Assembly: GCA_008638375.1 (NCBI GenBank)
Contig: CM018043.1
Span: forward strand, 36,007,981-36,071,980
Direction: 5' to 3'
Length of the DNA stretch: 64,000 nt
Origin: Nyssa sinensis
Lineage: Eukaryota > Streptophyta > Magnoliopsida > Cornales > Nyssaceae
This document shows, in pieces, positions 20,870 to 31,996 of this stretch. Under the pieces are notes generated by a model that worked only from the letters and a program-made list of their open reading frames with translations, had not been told where the DNA came from and did not search any database. The position numbers and the translations under genes are program-made. Each line of letters opens with the position of its first letter. Positions within the stretch are counted from its first letter, which is position 1.

Positions 20870-22123
20870 TCTAATCTTTGCCCTTCTAGGATGTGCGGTT
20901 GGCTTCTTCCAAGTTGATGTACTTCCTGGCCCGATCCATTAATGCCGCCATGTCGGCTAGAGGGCTTTTTGTCAAGGAATCTCTGAAGCCACCGTGAGCG
21001 AGTCCAGTAGTTAAGGCAGCTACAAGGAACTTTGGGCTGCAGTAAGTGATCTCCGTGAGTTCGGCATTGAAGCGTGCAATGTAGGCTCTGAGGGACTCCT
21101 CCTTAGTCTGCTTAACATTTAACAGGAATTTCGGTCCTCTTCTGAGCCTTCTGCTGGTCATAAACCTGTCCAAGAATTGTCTACCGAGCTCATAGAAGCT
21201 GGTAATTGAGTTCGGAGGGAGGTTATGGAACCATTTTAGAGCAGTTCCCTTCAAGCTGATGATGAAAGTCCGGCACATAAAAGCATCAGAGGCCCCATGG
21301 AGGGCCATTGTATGCTGGTAATGCGAGAGATGATCTCCTGGGTCTCCAGACTCGTTGTACAGGGTGAATTTTGGCACCATGAACTTTCTGGGCCTTTCTT
21401 TTAACATGATGGCGTGAGTGAATAGGGTGGCCTGTCTTCTGAGCAGCCTGGCCAACTCGTCTTGCTCTGGAGGGTTCTCGGCACCTCTCAAAGCAGTTGT
21501 TCGGTCCATAGACTCGGCGATTTCTTCTACCCTCCGCGGGTCTCTGAGTCTGACATCTTGTGAACCCTGCCTGACAGCCTCGGCTTCAGGGTAGTCGGGT
21601 TGATTGCGTTCCTCGGACGGAAGAGGGTTCCGAATTAGAGGGATTGGTGCTGCATGGGGATGAGGCCCCTGTGGTGCCGGGTGTGCTCCCGAAACCCTTG
21701 GAGTTGGAGCTCGAGTAGTGCTCCGGTAATGGACGTCCGGGACGAAGGCTGACGTTCCCTAACCTGGAGCTGCTGATGGCTGTGGATCTCTTCCAACGCG
21801 GGCAACACCCTGGGGTGCCCAGGCTGGTTATTTGGAGCCTGCTCGTGGGGCTCTTCATTCGCAGTGTTAGTAGGGGGTTGTGTTCCTGCAGCAATGTTGG
21901 CCGGCGGGTTAGGAGGGTTCGTCCCTTGATTCTGTGTGAGCGTTGCCAGGGTTCTAGTGATGGCAAGCAACTGTTCCTGCACCAGTTCATTGTGTCGTTT
22001 GGTCGATTCGATCTCTTGTCGCATGGGATCAACCGTTGGCCCCCTTGCTCGTGGAGCAGGCAGCCGACGTTGAGAGCTTTGCAGATTCTGAGTATTCTGT
22101 CGCGGTCGGAGATTTGGGGCCAT
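20870..22123 (-). pseudogene. RT-A gag, N-terminal and capsid parts
   Basis: ATG at 22123-22121 begins MAPNLRPRQNTQNLQSSQRR. The N-terminal part (to 21635) is rich in Gln, Asn and Pro with a helical RHNELVQEQLLAITRTLATL. A frameshift and stops near 21510-21640 separate it from the capsid part (21509-20886), which reads PKFTLYNESGDPGDHLSHYQ, KWFHNLPPNSITSFYELGRQ and DRARKYINLEEAN, the classic gypsy retrotransposon gag (Retrotrans_gag) pattern. The capsid part is in the same frame as protease and pol, so gag-pol was probably one continuous polyprotein. Confidence 0.85.
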
Positions 22124-22179
22124 AGTTTTCTGGTGAGGAAAGAGATGAGTTTGTGAATAGAGCACTTGGAGATTAGTCG

Positions 22180-22200
22180 TTCCCACAGACGGTGCCAAAC
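22180..22200 (-). promoter_or_regulatory. RT-A primer-binding site
   Basis: Directly inside the right (5') LTR. On the minus strand it reads GTTTGGCACCGTCTGTGGGA. TGGCRCCGTCTGTGGG sites at this place are familiar in Tat-type elements. The matching tRNA 3' end was not checked. Confidence 0.75.
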
Positions 22201-22902
22201 TGATGCTGCACTTTTCGACTCGCAATAAGTGTGGGTTCCGTGACCTGTAGAACACTCAGAAAGATGATCAAAGGACCACCGAATTGGCTCGGCGGTAGCC
22301 ACTCCGATGCTTAAGTAAGTAAACGGAATTGAAAGACTGTATTGAAAGCCAAAGAATGAGCATAAAAATAAAGCGTACCTTTAGGGTTTAATTTATAGGT
22401 CGTGGCCTTCCTAAGTTGATTAGGATTCGATGCCATGAATATAGGGATTTGATCATCGGAGATTGCAGTTACCTTGTGGAGTATTGAGTCGTAGATGGAG
22501 ATAATCATAGATAATAGTTTCCGTGTTGAAGACTATTTCCTTATTCCCTGCTTGGCAGTTGTTAAGGAAGCCATAAGGTCAGAACCATATGAAATGCTGA
22601 ATGAATATTGCCTAGAGTATAAGGTCTGGAAGATATGTGCATGAGAATGCCATGAAGGCTCCGCCTGCACTGTATGACTGAGTTTGTCGGATCTGTAGGA
22701 TATATATATCAGAATGCCCTGAAGGCTGTGAATGCTCTGTATAACCGATTTTATCGGCTTTGTGTGATATATACATGAGAATGCCCTGGAGGCTTGTGGC
22801 TGCTCTGTATGATCGAGATTATCAGCTCTGTATGATTGAGATTATTAACTCTGTAAGCACGCATGTTTCAAGGTGATTGGTGTGTCCATTTGTGGTATAT
22901 CA
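22201..22902 (-). repeat. RT-A 5' LTR
   Basis: 702 bp, partner of 5335-6037, with the same TGATGCTGCAC...GGTATATCA ends. PBS and gag lie to its left, which fixes the minus orientation. CATCT to its right is the second TSD copy. Confidence 0.93.
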
Positions 22903-23398
22903 CATCTTATCTTTATTTCTTTGCTGGTGATCCTAAACCATGGATTAGAATATATTGGTACTATATCAACATGTATCTCAACTTAATTCTCTATTTACTT
23001 AATGTTCTTAGTCTTTTATGGACTTCATTTTACTATTTAGGATTCTCTCATGGCCTTTAATTAGAGTTCCTAACACTTCATAGTTCATCGCGTGGCTTAC
23101 TTTAGCCTTTAGGGTTATTTTGGTCATTTGCCCTTTTTACATATCTTATATTGTTTGGTATATTATTTACTTTATCGAACTTCATTTTTGATCCCATATG
23201 GTCTTTTAACTATAATGTAGTCCTTTTTTTTTTTACTTTCTGAGTTCATGTGATTGTTTATTTAAGCCTTAAGGGTAGTTTGATAATTTTTACCATTCAG
23301 ATCTCATGTCTTCAATACCCAATTATCTTAAACGGAACTCATTTTCAAACTCAGAGACTCCTATATAGGTTGGCATGGATTCTTCTTTACTTTCTATA
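22903..23398 (-). mobile_element. LTR-2, part 2
   Basis: Continuation of LTR-2 beyond RT-A. It contains the phrase GGGTTATTTTGGTCATTT and AAACGGAACTCATTTTC, as in the module region of other LTRs here. It is cut at 23399 by LTR-4. The rest of LTR-2 is not found in this window. Confidence 0.5.
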
Positions 23399-23820
23399 TG
23401 TAAACATCTGAAAAATCAGGGTAAATTTTTCATTTTTGCGGGTAGGGCACTATTCATGCACTGTTTGCCGGTAGGGCAATACACATGCATCATTTAGGCA
23501 TAAGTCATGTTTAGGAGTATAATTTGAGTATATCATAGAAGAGAAATATACTTATAATGTTAAAAAACATCTCCTGTGTGAATTTGAGCCTAATCGAAAA
23601 TAGTTTAAAAAATTGAACCAAAAAGGCAACTCGGGTGGTCCGGGTGGAACCGGCAAAACCCGCCCGCAGTTGAAAATAAATTTTTTTAAAAATTTTCATA
23701 TAAAATAATTTTAAGAACTTTTTCTAAAGCAAAATGTCAAATTGAGGCGTTTCAGGACGAGTTGTAGTGTAACGGGGTCCCGGACTCATTAAGGGCAAAA
23801 GAGTCTTTTTGCCCCTTTAG

Positions 23821-23828
23821 TATAAATA
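23821..23828 (+). promoter_or_regulatory. TATA box of LTR-4
   Basis: TATAAATA followed by CAGCCCC, conserved at 48526-48533 in LTR-10. It is a likely U3 promoter and sets the plus orientation of this LTR type. Confidence 0.6.
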
Positions 23829-24070
23829 CAGCCCCCTAGAGATAAAAATCTCAGAATTTGGTCTGAGAAGAAGAAGAAGTCGTGCATGGAGAGAAAAGTG
23901 AAGGAAACCTAGAGTTTTTCAAGTTTCAAGACACCAAAACTCATCTCTAGGCTAGGATTCTCACAAGACTTCCTTCTAGGAAGTTGTTCCCCATGTCAAG
24001 GAATACATTTTCCCAAATTGGTTAGGCTGTACAACAAAGATAACTCCCTAGGGTTGAAAAACCCTTTTAG

Positions 24071-24949
24071 GTATGATATCTTGCTAAATTAGGAATATAT
24101 TTAAGTTTCCTTGCCCTTTTTATAAGTTGGTTGAATGATTTGTATGTTTATTTACTATTAGAAAGTCACTTAGGATGAAGATACTTTGAAAAACTTAGAG
24201 TTGGTTGTTTGTGTATTTGTGTGTTCTTTGAGTTCTTTGAGAATTTGTTAAAATGATGAAGATATAATTTGAATGTATGTTTAAATTATTACATGGTGGC
24301 TTATATTCATGTAGATAGACTTTGTTTTTTGGAAGATATGGTTGTTTAATGCATTGATACTTTGTGAAATTATGTGTTCTTTGAGAATTGTTAAAATAGT
24401 AAACATGTTACTTGAGCATGAGTTTAAATTGATTGTATATAACATGTGTTCATGTGGGAGAAATCTTGGAATCTGAAAGTTATAGTTTACATCATGAATG
24501 ACGCATGATTTAAGGTGTATACCAAGTATTGATAAAATACCTCATTGTGATTGCATGAAAAAATCAAGACATATTGGCATGGTGTGAACCTTTGGAAACA
24601 TAGTGTGGGTTGAGCACATTGGTGCTATGCATTATGAGAGTGTAGATCTTGTGGTGAAAAACCCAAAATTGGCCATTGGTACTCGCAATCTAATAGGGAT
24701 GGACCGTGAAGCGAAACATACGATTGGTACTCACGTTCCAATGGGGAAGCGCCGTGAAGTGAGACATGGGTGTGGCATAGAGTTGCATGTGTGTGTCATG
24801 TATATTAACATTGCATAACATTGAGGGATCGGAGGGTGATAGCTTCTAAATGTACACTTACATATGTCAGGCCTTAAATCTTGTTCCTTGCATTAGTATT
24901 ATGTCATGCCAGCAGTTGAGCTGACCCCTCGTGAGATATCATATTACAG
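24071..24949 (+). other. Candidate intron inside LTR-4
   Basis: Donor-like TTTTAG/GTATGATAT at 24071. AGTTGAGCTGACCCC lies just upstream of an acceptor-like ATATTACAG ending at 24949. The span is 879 bp; the LTR-10 equivalent is 48779-49659 (881 bp). Confidence 0.35.
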
Positions 24950-25689
24950 ATGAGGCTCCTAGTACTTAAGACTTGATGAAGTCTTGAAGAGCGGATGAGA
25001 AATGGACCACGAAGGATATTTGGCCTTAAGGCAAAATTTTTGAGTTGTATAAGGGCATAAGCCCTAAGCTATATGAAATAAACTTGTAGAAATTTTGTAT
25101 ATTATGAAAACAATGGGCAAAACCTTCTTTTTGTAATGAACATGAAGTTTGTAACATTTAAATTTCAAGTATATAAGTACATACGGTGGATTGTATATTT
25201 AAATGATGTATGTTTAATTTCTATGAAATTGTGGCCATCGAGTGAGGATGGAATGTATAAATCCTTATTTATATAAAGTATTATGAATATTAGGTGGGAA
25301 AAAACTTAGAAAACAAAGGGGACTATGTTGAAATTTTGTGAAATTAAAAGATTTGTTACGTGTGTAAAACATCCTATAAATAGGTGATAAAAATGCCAAA
25401 AAGTGAGGGTTAAAAACCTTGAGAAAATAGGCTAAAGAAATGGGAAAAAAGTAGCTTGCAAAACTTGAAAAAAAAAATTTACAAAACAGAGAAAATCAGG
25501 GCAACAAACAGAGAAATTCAACTACAGTAAATACACTATTTCTATAGTATTTTTGCAAAAAAGCCCCTAGTCAGCCCCCCTGCCACACGCCCAACCACCT
25601 ACCCCTGCGTGCCCCCACGCCCATGCGCGTGCCTGCCTACTGCCTTGTCTCTGTGTGCCCAACTTGATAGCCCCCCTGACACCACCCCT

Positions 25690-25920
25690 TAGCCACTCTT
25701 TTGAGCCATGTATGGCCACCCTTTGGGGCCATGTTTGGGCATCCTTTTAGGCCATGTTTGGCCACCCTATTGGGCAATGTTTGGCCAATCCTTCGGTCAT
25801 GTTTGGCCAATCCTTGGGTCATGTTTGACCACCTTTTTGGGCCATGTTTGGCCACCTTATTGGGCCATGTTTGACCACTCTCATAAGCCATGTTTGACCA
25901 CTTCCTTAGACAAGTTTTGG
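25690..25920. repeat. About 32-bp tandem array in LTR-4
   Basis: Seven or so imperfect units with core GGGCCATGTTTGGCCACC. The same array is at about 50435-50560 in LTR-10. A G+C-rich block of CGCG and GCGTG motifs lies just upstream (25570-25640). Confidence 0.85.
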
Positions 25921-25995
25921 TAGACTTTTTGACCTATTCTTGGCCTAAGCCTTAGGGTATTTGGGGCCCATTTGGGCCATTGTTCCAAGGTATAT

Positions 25996-26897
25996 TGTCA
26001 CGACCCAAACCCCACCCTACGTGGATGTCGAGGACGTGCTGCCAGTTAGCCGCTTTGCTGGTTTACCGATTGACAATGAGACCAACCAAAGGCAAACTTC
26101 TGAACTTGACGACGAATTGCATTCCAATTGTAGGGTTAGAGCAGCGGAATTTAAAACCTTTTTATCTCGGGAATGTAACTCAGTTATATACCGTAGAAGT
26201 ATGTACAATAAAGCAAGTCTAAAACCAGATAGCTAATAACTCTAACCACAAAGTATGTCTATAATCAGACATATAATACATAGCACATCTAATATCTTTA
26301 GAGTACCATTACCATGAGCGATGTCTTAATATCTAGTGCATATCAATCACATCAATCAAATCATGTCACTCACCTGAATAACCAAATTCAATCCACAAGA
26401 GTCCAAGTCTCCACAAATCAGTGCCATCAGATCCTTTACTTGGAATGCCACTCGGCCTATCCATGTCATATCATAGTGCCTTCTAATCCAATGGAGATAA
26501 ATCCTGAAAAATGTTAGGATAATAGGGTGAGCTTAAATAAGCCCAGTGAGTAACACAGGTTCCCTGTCATGGGTTTCAAAAACCAGTTCTCATTTATAAA
26601 GCACATGGATAGTTCAATCATTTCAGGAGCATAGGCAAATAAATCAAAGAATAGAACAGGTCAGGACGGAACAAAATCATGCCATGTGTAATGTAGTACA
26701 AAAGGGTATGCATTTAAGTATTCGCATTTAAACAGTATAACATATAAAACGGCTCAGTGTATGAAGATACAATATCTAGGTAGTGCAACTTATACACCAA
26801 GTCAGAAGTTCCAAGTTACTCACAAACTGTTACGCTTATCTCCTTGTACAGATAATCTGATAACCTCCAGATACGTTAGGCATCTCCATGCATATCC
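25996..26897 (-). mobile_element. LTR-5, part 1 (minus-oriented, split by LTR-6)
   Basis: It begins TGTCACGACCCAAACCCCAC, the inverted 3' terminus, and follows LTR-3 closely (ACGTGGATGTCGAGGACGTG and onwards) but lacks the 55-bp array. It is interrupted after TATCC (26893-26897) and continues at 36284 with the second TATCC. Confidence 0.8.
26514..26823 (-). other. Candidate intron inside LTR-5, short form
   Basis: Same signals as in LTR-3 (donor TTT/GTGAGTAAC at 26823, acceptor TTTTTCAG at 26514), but only 310 bp because the minisatellite is absent. Confidence 0.4.
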
Positions 26898-27319
26898 TGT
26901 AACACCCCGACTTTGCGTAATTAATAATTAGTTATTAATTATTAATTAATACTGGCTTATAGAATGATCTAGGGAATTAATCATAATCCCGGCGGTCATG
27001 ATAGACCGATAAAATAATTAAATATGTCTGGAGGAAAAGGGTAAAATACCCGAACCCAATTACTGATTAATTCGGCGAAATAACACCGCTTTAACACTAA
27101 CGAAATCCGAATTAGCTAACCCAAAAAATCCCGAATGTTTAATAAATGACACGGAACCTCTGACACTGAAGATAACTGAAATATGAAACTCCCGGAAGAA
27201 ACCGTGTCGAAAAAGGAGTTACGGAATGAAAGTTATGAAGGAAATACTGAAACTGAATTTCTGCGCAACCAAACGTGGCCTTAACCGAAAATATGGGAAA
27301 AATGGCCAAATGGGAGGCC

Positions 27320-27395
27320 AAGGGAATTGAACCCTTGACCTTTGAGTGGAAAATAATTTTATCCAAAAACTTACCAGTTGGGCTACCCACACCTT
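27320..27395 (-). other. tRNA-like sequence, antisense in LTR-6
   Basis: On the minus strand the A-box-like TAGCCCAACTGGTAA (27371-27386) and B-box-like GGTTCAATTCC (27323-27333). It corresponds to the one in LTR-3 at the same offset (about 0.4 kb from the LTR start). Confidence 0.5.
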
Positions 27396-28581
27396 TGTGC
27401 ATATATTTGCAACTTATTTGTATATAGCACTGAATTATCCTAATCTGCCACCCAAACTGACCAATGAGGTTGCATGCAAACCCCACATGATTGCTCCCCT
27501 CAGCTCCATCATTTCTCTGCCTTATACTGAACCCTACAAGTGATATACATATATGTATATGTATAGGAATCCTAGGGGAGATATATATGAATTATATATT
27601 GGGTATAGGAATTATGCACACCATGAGAGAGGATTGAGAAATCAGAATATTGGTGTGTGAAATATGGAGACTGTGCAGCAGTGGGGGCATGCATGTGATC
27701 TGCTAGAGAGAGAGAGAGTTTGGGTGAGACCATGGAAATACAAGCATGGTGTGCATGATGTCTTCATTAGAAATGAACATAGGAGAGGAAGAACTGGGCC
27801 CTGTTTGACTGATCTGAGGCATGGCTGGATCTGAATAAGCACAACCAAGGCACTGAACTGAGCTGAGAGGGAGGAACAGTGGCCGTTTATGAGGTAAACA
27901 CCTCAACTGCAAAATTTTTTGTTTTGATTTATTGGTACTGCTCTGATTATTTTTAATCCATATGAATCATATATACATGCCCCTGAGAGACCCTAGAACT
28001 GATCTGGAACAATTGGGACAGTCGGATGGCAATGAAAACCCCAGAACTGTAACACGGCCGCCATTAACGACCTTGAGGTTGCAGGTCTGAATTGACCTCA
28101 ACCAAACCGACTACTGATGGTCTGAACATGAACTAGATCTTCCTAGGGTTACAAATACCACCATCCGCGACCTGAAACCACACTGGAGGACCCTCAAATT
28201 GGGCATTATTCTTTTCGGCCAAAGAACCCAAAACTTGAGATAGCCTTGTGAACTGAAATTAATAAATTGGGAATTGAAGCCCCTATTCTAAAGGTCACAA
28301 CAAGCCAAGAATCGTGCGTTTTGGTTGAGAAACAAGGCCACACGACTGGATTGAAAATCTGCACGATAATCGGTTGTACAGAGCTTAATTCTTAGTTTTG
28401 AAGCTTAAAACCAATGCAAAAGTGTTGGAATAACGTTTCGAAACTATTTGGGACCGAAACATGTTGAAAACCTTGTCTGAAACTCCACGAATTGGAGAAA
28501 TTGCAAAACTGCGAATTAGGGCTACAGTAGCACTTTTGGTTGGGGAAGACGGAGTCAACTCGCGAGTCAGACCGAGTTGGC

Positions 28582-28601
28582 CGAGTCGACTCGGACACGT
28601 G
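28582..28601. promoter_or_regulatory. Palindrome and G-box in LTR-6
   Basis: The perfect palindrome CGAGTCGACTCG (28582-28593) directly precedes GACACGTGTC with CACGTG at 28596-28601. It matches similar pairs in LTR-1, LTR-3 and LTR-5. Confidence 0.4.
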
Positions 28602-28939
28602 TCAGCCTAAGACCGTGCCACCGCTTAATTGAAACTGCGCTTGTCACGACCCGAAACCCACCCTATGCGGATCTCGTATCGTGGGGCCGACCCAATGGCC
28701 GTCCCTACTTTTTCCATTCTTTTACCAATGATAACAGTAAATAGTATAACCATGACATTTAAGTGCGGAAGCTTTATTACAATTATTGTTCAAAGACTAA
28801 ACTTCAAACTAACAATAAACTGATCCTAAACCACTCTTAGGTGGTGAGTACATGGGAGAGACTTCATTCATTACTCTTATGCTCCTCATCTGTCTCCTTA
28901 AGCTCCTGATCTCCTACTATGGTTATGTAACATTCTCAC

Positions 28940-29765
28940 CTGAAAAATTTAGTAAGGGGTGAGCTACAAACTCAGTAAGTAGAAGCCTATCCCCAATACG
29001 GGTGGGGATGACATAAATGAATACAAGTCAAAGTAACATGATAGCCAGTCATGATAACGATTCCAGTCAACTGTAAAATGCCACAATGGCCAATGAGCGA
29101 CAAGGTACAATAACAGTCAAGAGTAACCAATGAATGACAACGTACAATAACCGTCAAGAGTAACAGTGTAGCATGAATATAGAATAGGCTCGATGAATAC
29201 AATCAACATAAATACTGCCACAATGAAACGGTCATAATCAAGTCCAATAAATCAAACCAATCAACATAGAACTATATCAATTAACATGGATGATGCCTTT
29301 ACTCTGTTCAGGGTTTGGCAGACCCTCGATCATTTGGGGCCCGGCATACCCCCCATTAACATAAATGCATATAAAATGCCCATTAACCTTACTGCGTAAA
29401 AACGCCATAATTGCCATAAGTCTTTTTGACCCGTAGGTCCCATAAATTGACCCGTAGGTCCCAGTCAATTAGATAGCATCAAATAGGTAATGTGACTGAG
29501 CACAAAACCCGGCACTTAACATAAATTAAGATTATATAGTATTCCATATGAACGTACAAAACATGGAACATCATAACATAACATACAGTAAATGGATATC
29601 AATGAAATGAATCAATCATGCAACATCAACCAATAGGCATCCACCAGGTAGAGCAATATCCATGGTGGGAAATAATGACAGTGAGTACATATAAGAGTAC
29701 AAGATTGGCAGTAATAGAAAGAACGTGGCTTGGAAACCACGTATCAAAGATAGGAATCCACTTAC
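28940..29765 (-). other. Candidate intron inside LTR-7
   Basis: On the minus strand, the donor ATAAG/GTAAGT is at 29765 and the acceptor AATTTTTCAG/GTGAG at 28940, a span of 826 bp. The hairpin-type motif ACTGAG...GAGCTCACC-like element is at 28957-28980. These are among the strongest splice-site matches in the window. Confidence 0.45.
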
Positions 29766-30311
29766 CTTATCAATGTCTTAATATCCCGTGACTTCCTCCT
29801 TTCCTTTTGACTTGCCTATAAATCAATAAACACGTTTCAGCTTTCATATAATTTACCAAATTTATGCCTCGCTACTCTAAATACCTCCCGTACTAATTTA
29901 TGCTTTATAATTTCCATTTTAAACTTAATTTACCCAAGGGCAAAATGGTCATTTACGTGTCTCTACTTTTTGGGTTCTGTTTTCATAATTTGGACTTCAC
30001 CGTTGAGTCTAGTAGGTTTGAATTAGTAAAAATTCACTATTTACTTAACTAAATCAGAGTCCGTTTGACTTACCTTTGACGTAGGGCATTTTGGTCATTT
30101 TGGCATTCTACGGTTATTTTATTTTTTCGGGACTCCGTCTTGTAAAATGGACCTCACCATTAATTTCAGAAGGTCCAAAATAATAAGTTTTCATTATTCA
30201 TTCTACGAATTTACGCATCGAAATTTAATTTGAAATTTATTAATTTAAGCCACTTATTTAAATTAATTAATCTAATTAATACATATAGTATTTGAGCCCA
30301 AACAGACCACA

Positions 30312-30383
30312 TGTGCCTTGGTGGCACAGTGGCTAAGCTTCTCACCTTTTCCCCTTTGGTCACAGGTTCAATTCCCTGCCCAT
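30312..30383 (+). other. tRNA-like sequence, antisense in LTR-7
   Basis: A box TGGCACAGTGG (30322-30332) and B box GGTTCAATTCC (30365-30375), spaced as in tRNA genes, within about 72 bp starting GTGCCTTGG and ending CCCTGCC. It is antisense to the LTR. It looks like the 5' part of a tRNA-derived SINE or a decayed tRNA. Confidence 0.55.
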
Positions 30384-31818
30384 ACCAATTTTTCCATTCC
30401 CTGTTATTACGTTTTTAATTCTTTTTTTCATTTTCTGTTCAAGTTTAACCCAACTATTGGATAGCTCTCCTTTCTAACCAAACACTATCTAAACTCAAAT
30501 TTAAAAATTTACTCATGAAGTACAAGTGTTGGGCAGTCATCTGAATGGGTGGGTCGGGTCGGACCCGCCCCGGTTTGTCCCAAAATAAATCACAAAACTC
30601 CAGCCGTGCAGCACTCTCCCCATGCACGACTGTTCATCTTCTCCGTCAACGGCTACTTGCAGGCGACGGATTTTCTTGCGTTTTCCAGTGGAGTTCACAC
30701 CTACAAGTCATGGGAAATTCAAATCTATCGTCGGGTTTCAAATCGGAGTGCCGGAGCACTCCCAAAATGGCCGGAACAGTAACGCACCAGGGGCTGTGCG
30801 ATTTTCCGGCAGCCCCTTTCCTTTCCGTTTTTCTCTGTTTTTCTCCTATGGTTTCAATCCCGATTTGACTCTAAAATTTCCCTACACCCAAGGGAATCAA
30901 TTACCCATGATCTAGCCCAATTAATCGCAACAAAATCGCCTCACCCAAACTGTTTTTTTCTCCTCCGTTTTCACTGTTGCGCCTAGTTTCAATTCTGTTC
31001 GTTTTTTTTTTTTTTTTCCTTTGTTTTCCTTGATTCAATTTGAATACAACCAATTTCCATGCTTAATTTTAAATGAAACAGAATCAAATCAATAATTCGT
31101 GCTTCCATAAAAAAATAATCGGCTTAGTTACCTTGTTCCAACGTTTTGCCGTTCGTGGTGGTGGCAAGGTCGCTGATCCGATCAAGACGGACAGCAGTCT
31201 AGGGAGTTTGGCCGTGATCTGGACAATTCGATGGTGACGTTGAGGCTTGTAGTCTCAGATTTGGATTGTATTGGTGTGTCTACGGTGCGGGACTGTTGGA
31301 GTTTGATGGTGGTCTGTTGCAGAGACACGGTGTAGATATTGTTGGTGTTCGTTGATGGTATTTGCCATGCCTTGGATGACAAGGTCTTACCATACTGATC
31401 TATGCCCTGATGGCCAACAGTGATGAGGAGATGGTGGAATATGGCAACCAGCTTAGGCGTAGCATCTTGCGGTTGAGGCTTGGCCTTGAGCATCCACGCT
31501 GGGCGTGATCATACCGTGGCGTTGGTACAGGTTTCAGCGAAGCAGAGTGGGGGAAGGTTGTAGCGTGGTTGTGATGGTGAGGACAGTGGATCTGATTTGG
31601 GTTAGAGAGAAAAATGAGAGAGATGTGAGATTGGTTAACCATGAGCGTGGCGTTACAGTTGGGTCAGCCGCATCTCCTACTATTTCTTTCTTTTCTTTTT
31701 TGTTGTTTTTTTTTTCTTTTCTGTTCAGCTTCTTCCAACCCGTAACCCCCTCCCTCTTTTCAGCGCCCTTTCATTTCTTACACATAACTCTCCATCCTTT
31801 GTGTAACCCCCCTTTATG

Positions 31819-31820
<2 letters not shown>

Positions 31821-31849
<29 letters not shown>

Positions 31850-31965
31850 CTACCCATATTCATGTATATATATACATATATATCTAACACCACATGCCAT
31901 AACATAATATTTATTTATTTATTTATTCCATTTCTAATTCTTATTTTATTTTTATTTCATTTGTA

Positions 31966-31996
<31 letters not shown>
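31821..31996. repeat. AT and ATT microsatellites in LTR-7
   Basis: An AT run at 31821-31849 and an ATT trinucleotide run at 31970-31996, with TTTA-rich sequence between. Confidence 0.95.

Larger units (their letters stand above)
5335..22902 (-). mobile_element. RT-A: Ty3/gypsy retrotransposon, Tat lineage, interrupted by LTR-3
   Basis: This element reads on the minus strand and has two similar LTRs (5335-6037 and 22201-22902). Both start TGATGCTGCAC and end GGTATATCA in plus-strand reading. It has a flanking target duplication CATTT (5330-5334) / CATCT (22903-22907), a PBS next to the right LTR and a G-rich PPT next to the left LTR. Order on the minus strand: gag, protease, RT, RNase H, second RNase H-like domain, integrase, a 61-bp tandem array, then two opposite-strand genes before the 3' LTR. 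The second RNase H and the extra antisense genes fit the Tat/Retand group of plant gypsy elements. LTR-3 splits pol between RNase H and integrase. Several in-frame stops and shifts make it non-autonomous. Confidence 0.92.
23399..25995 (+). mobile_element. LTR-4: giant LTR of a second type, interrupted at its right by LTR-5
   Basis: It starts TGTAAACATCTG and is collinear over its length with LTR-10 (48093-50902). Shared blocks are GCACTATTCATGCAC, TATAAATACAGCCCC, ACTTCCTTCTAGGAAGTTGT, AGTTGAGCTGACCCC and the GCCATGTTTGGCCA array. By comparison with LTR-10 about 270 bp of its right end are missing, cut at 25995 where LTR-5 begins. There is no pol. Confidence 0.8.

Noticed and set aside
19386..20942. 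Plus-strand frames opposite RT-A protease and gag
   Set aside because: Shadows of the well-supported minus-strand gag-pol; no domains and no continuity.
30312..30383. Functional tRNA gene
   Set aside because: A and B boxes are good, but acceptor pairing and an anticodon arm are not convincing.
30545..30915. Three overlapping plus-strand frames in LTR-7
   Set aside because: All three phases are open in a G+C-richer stretch; no recognisable protein and no counterpart in LTR-11.
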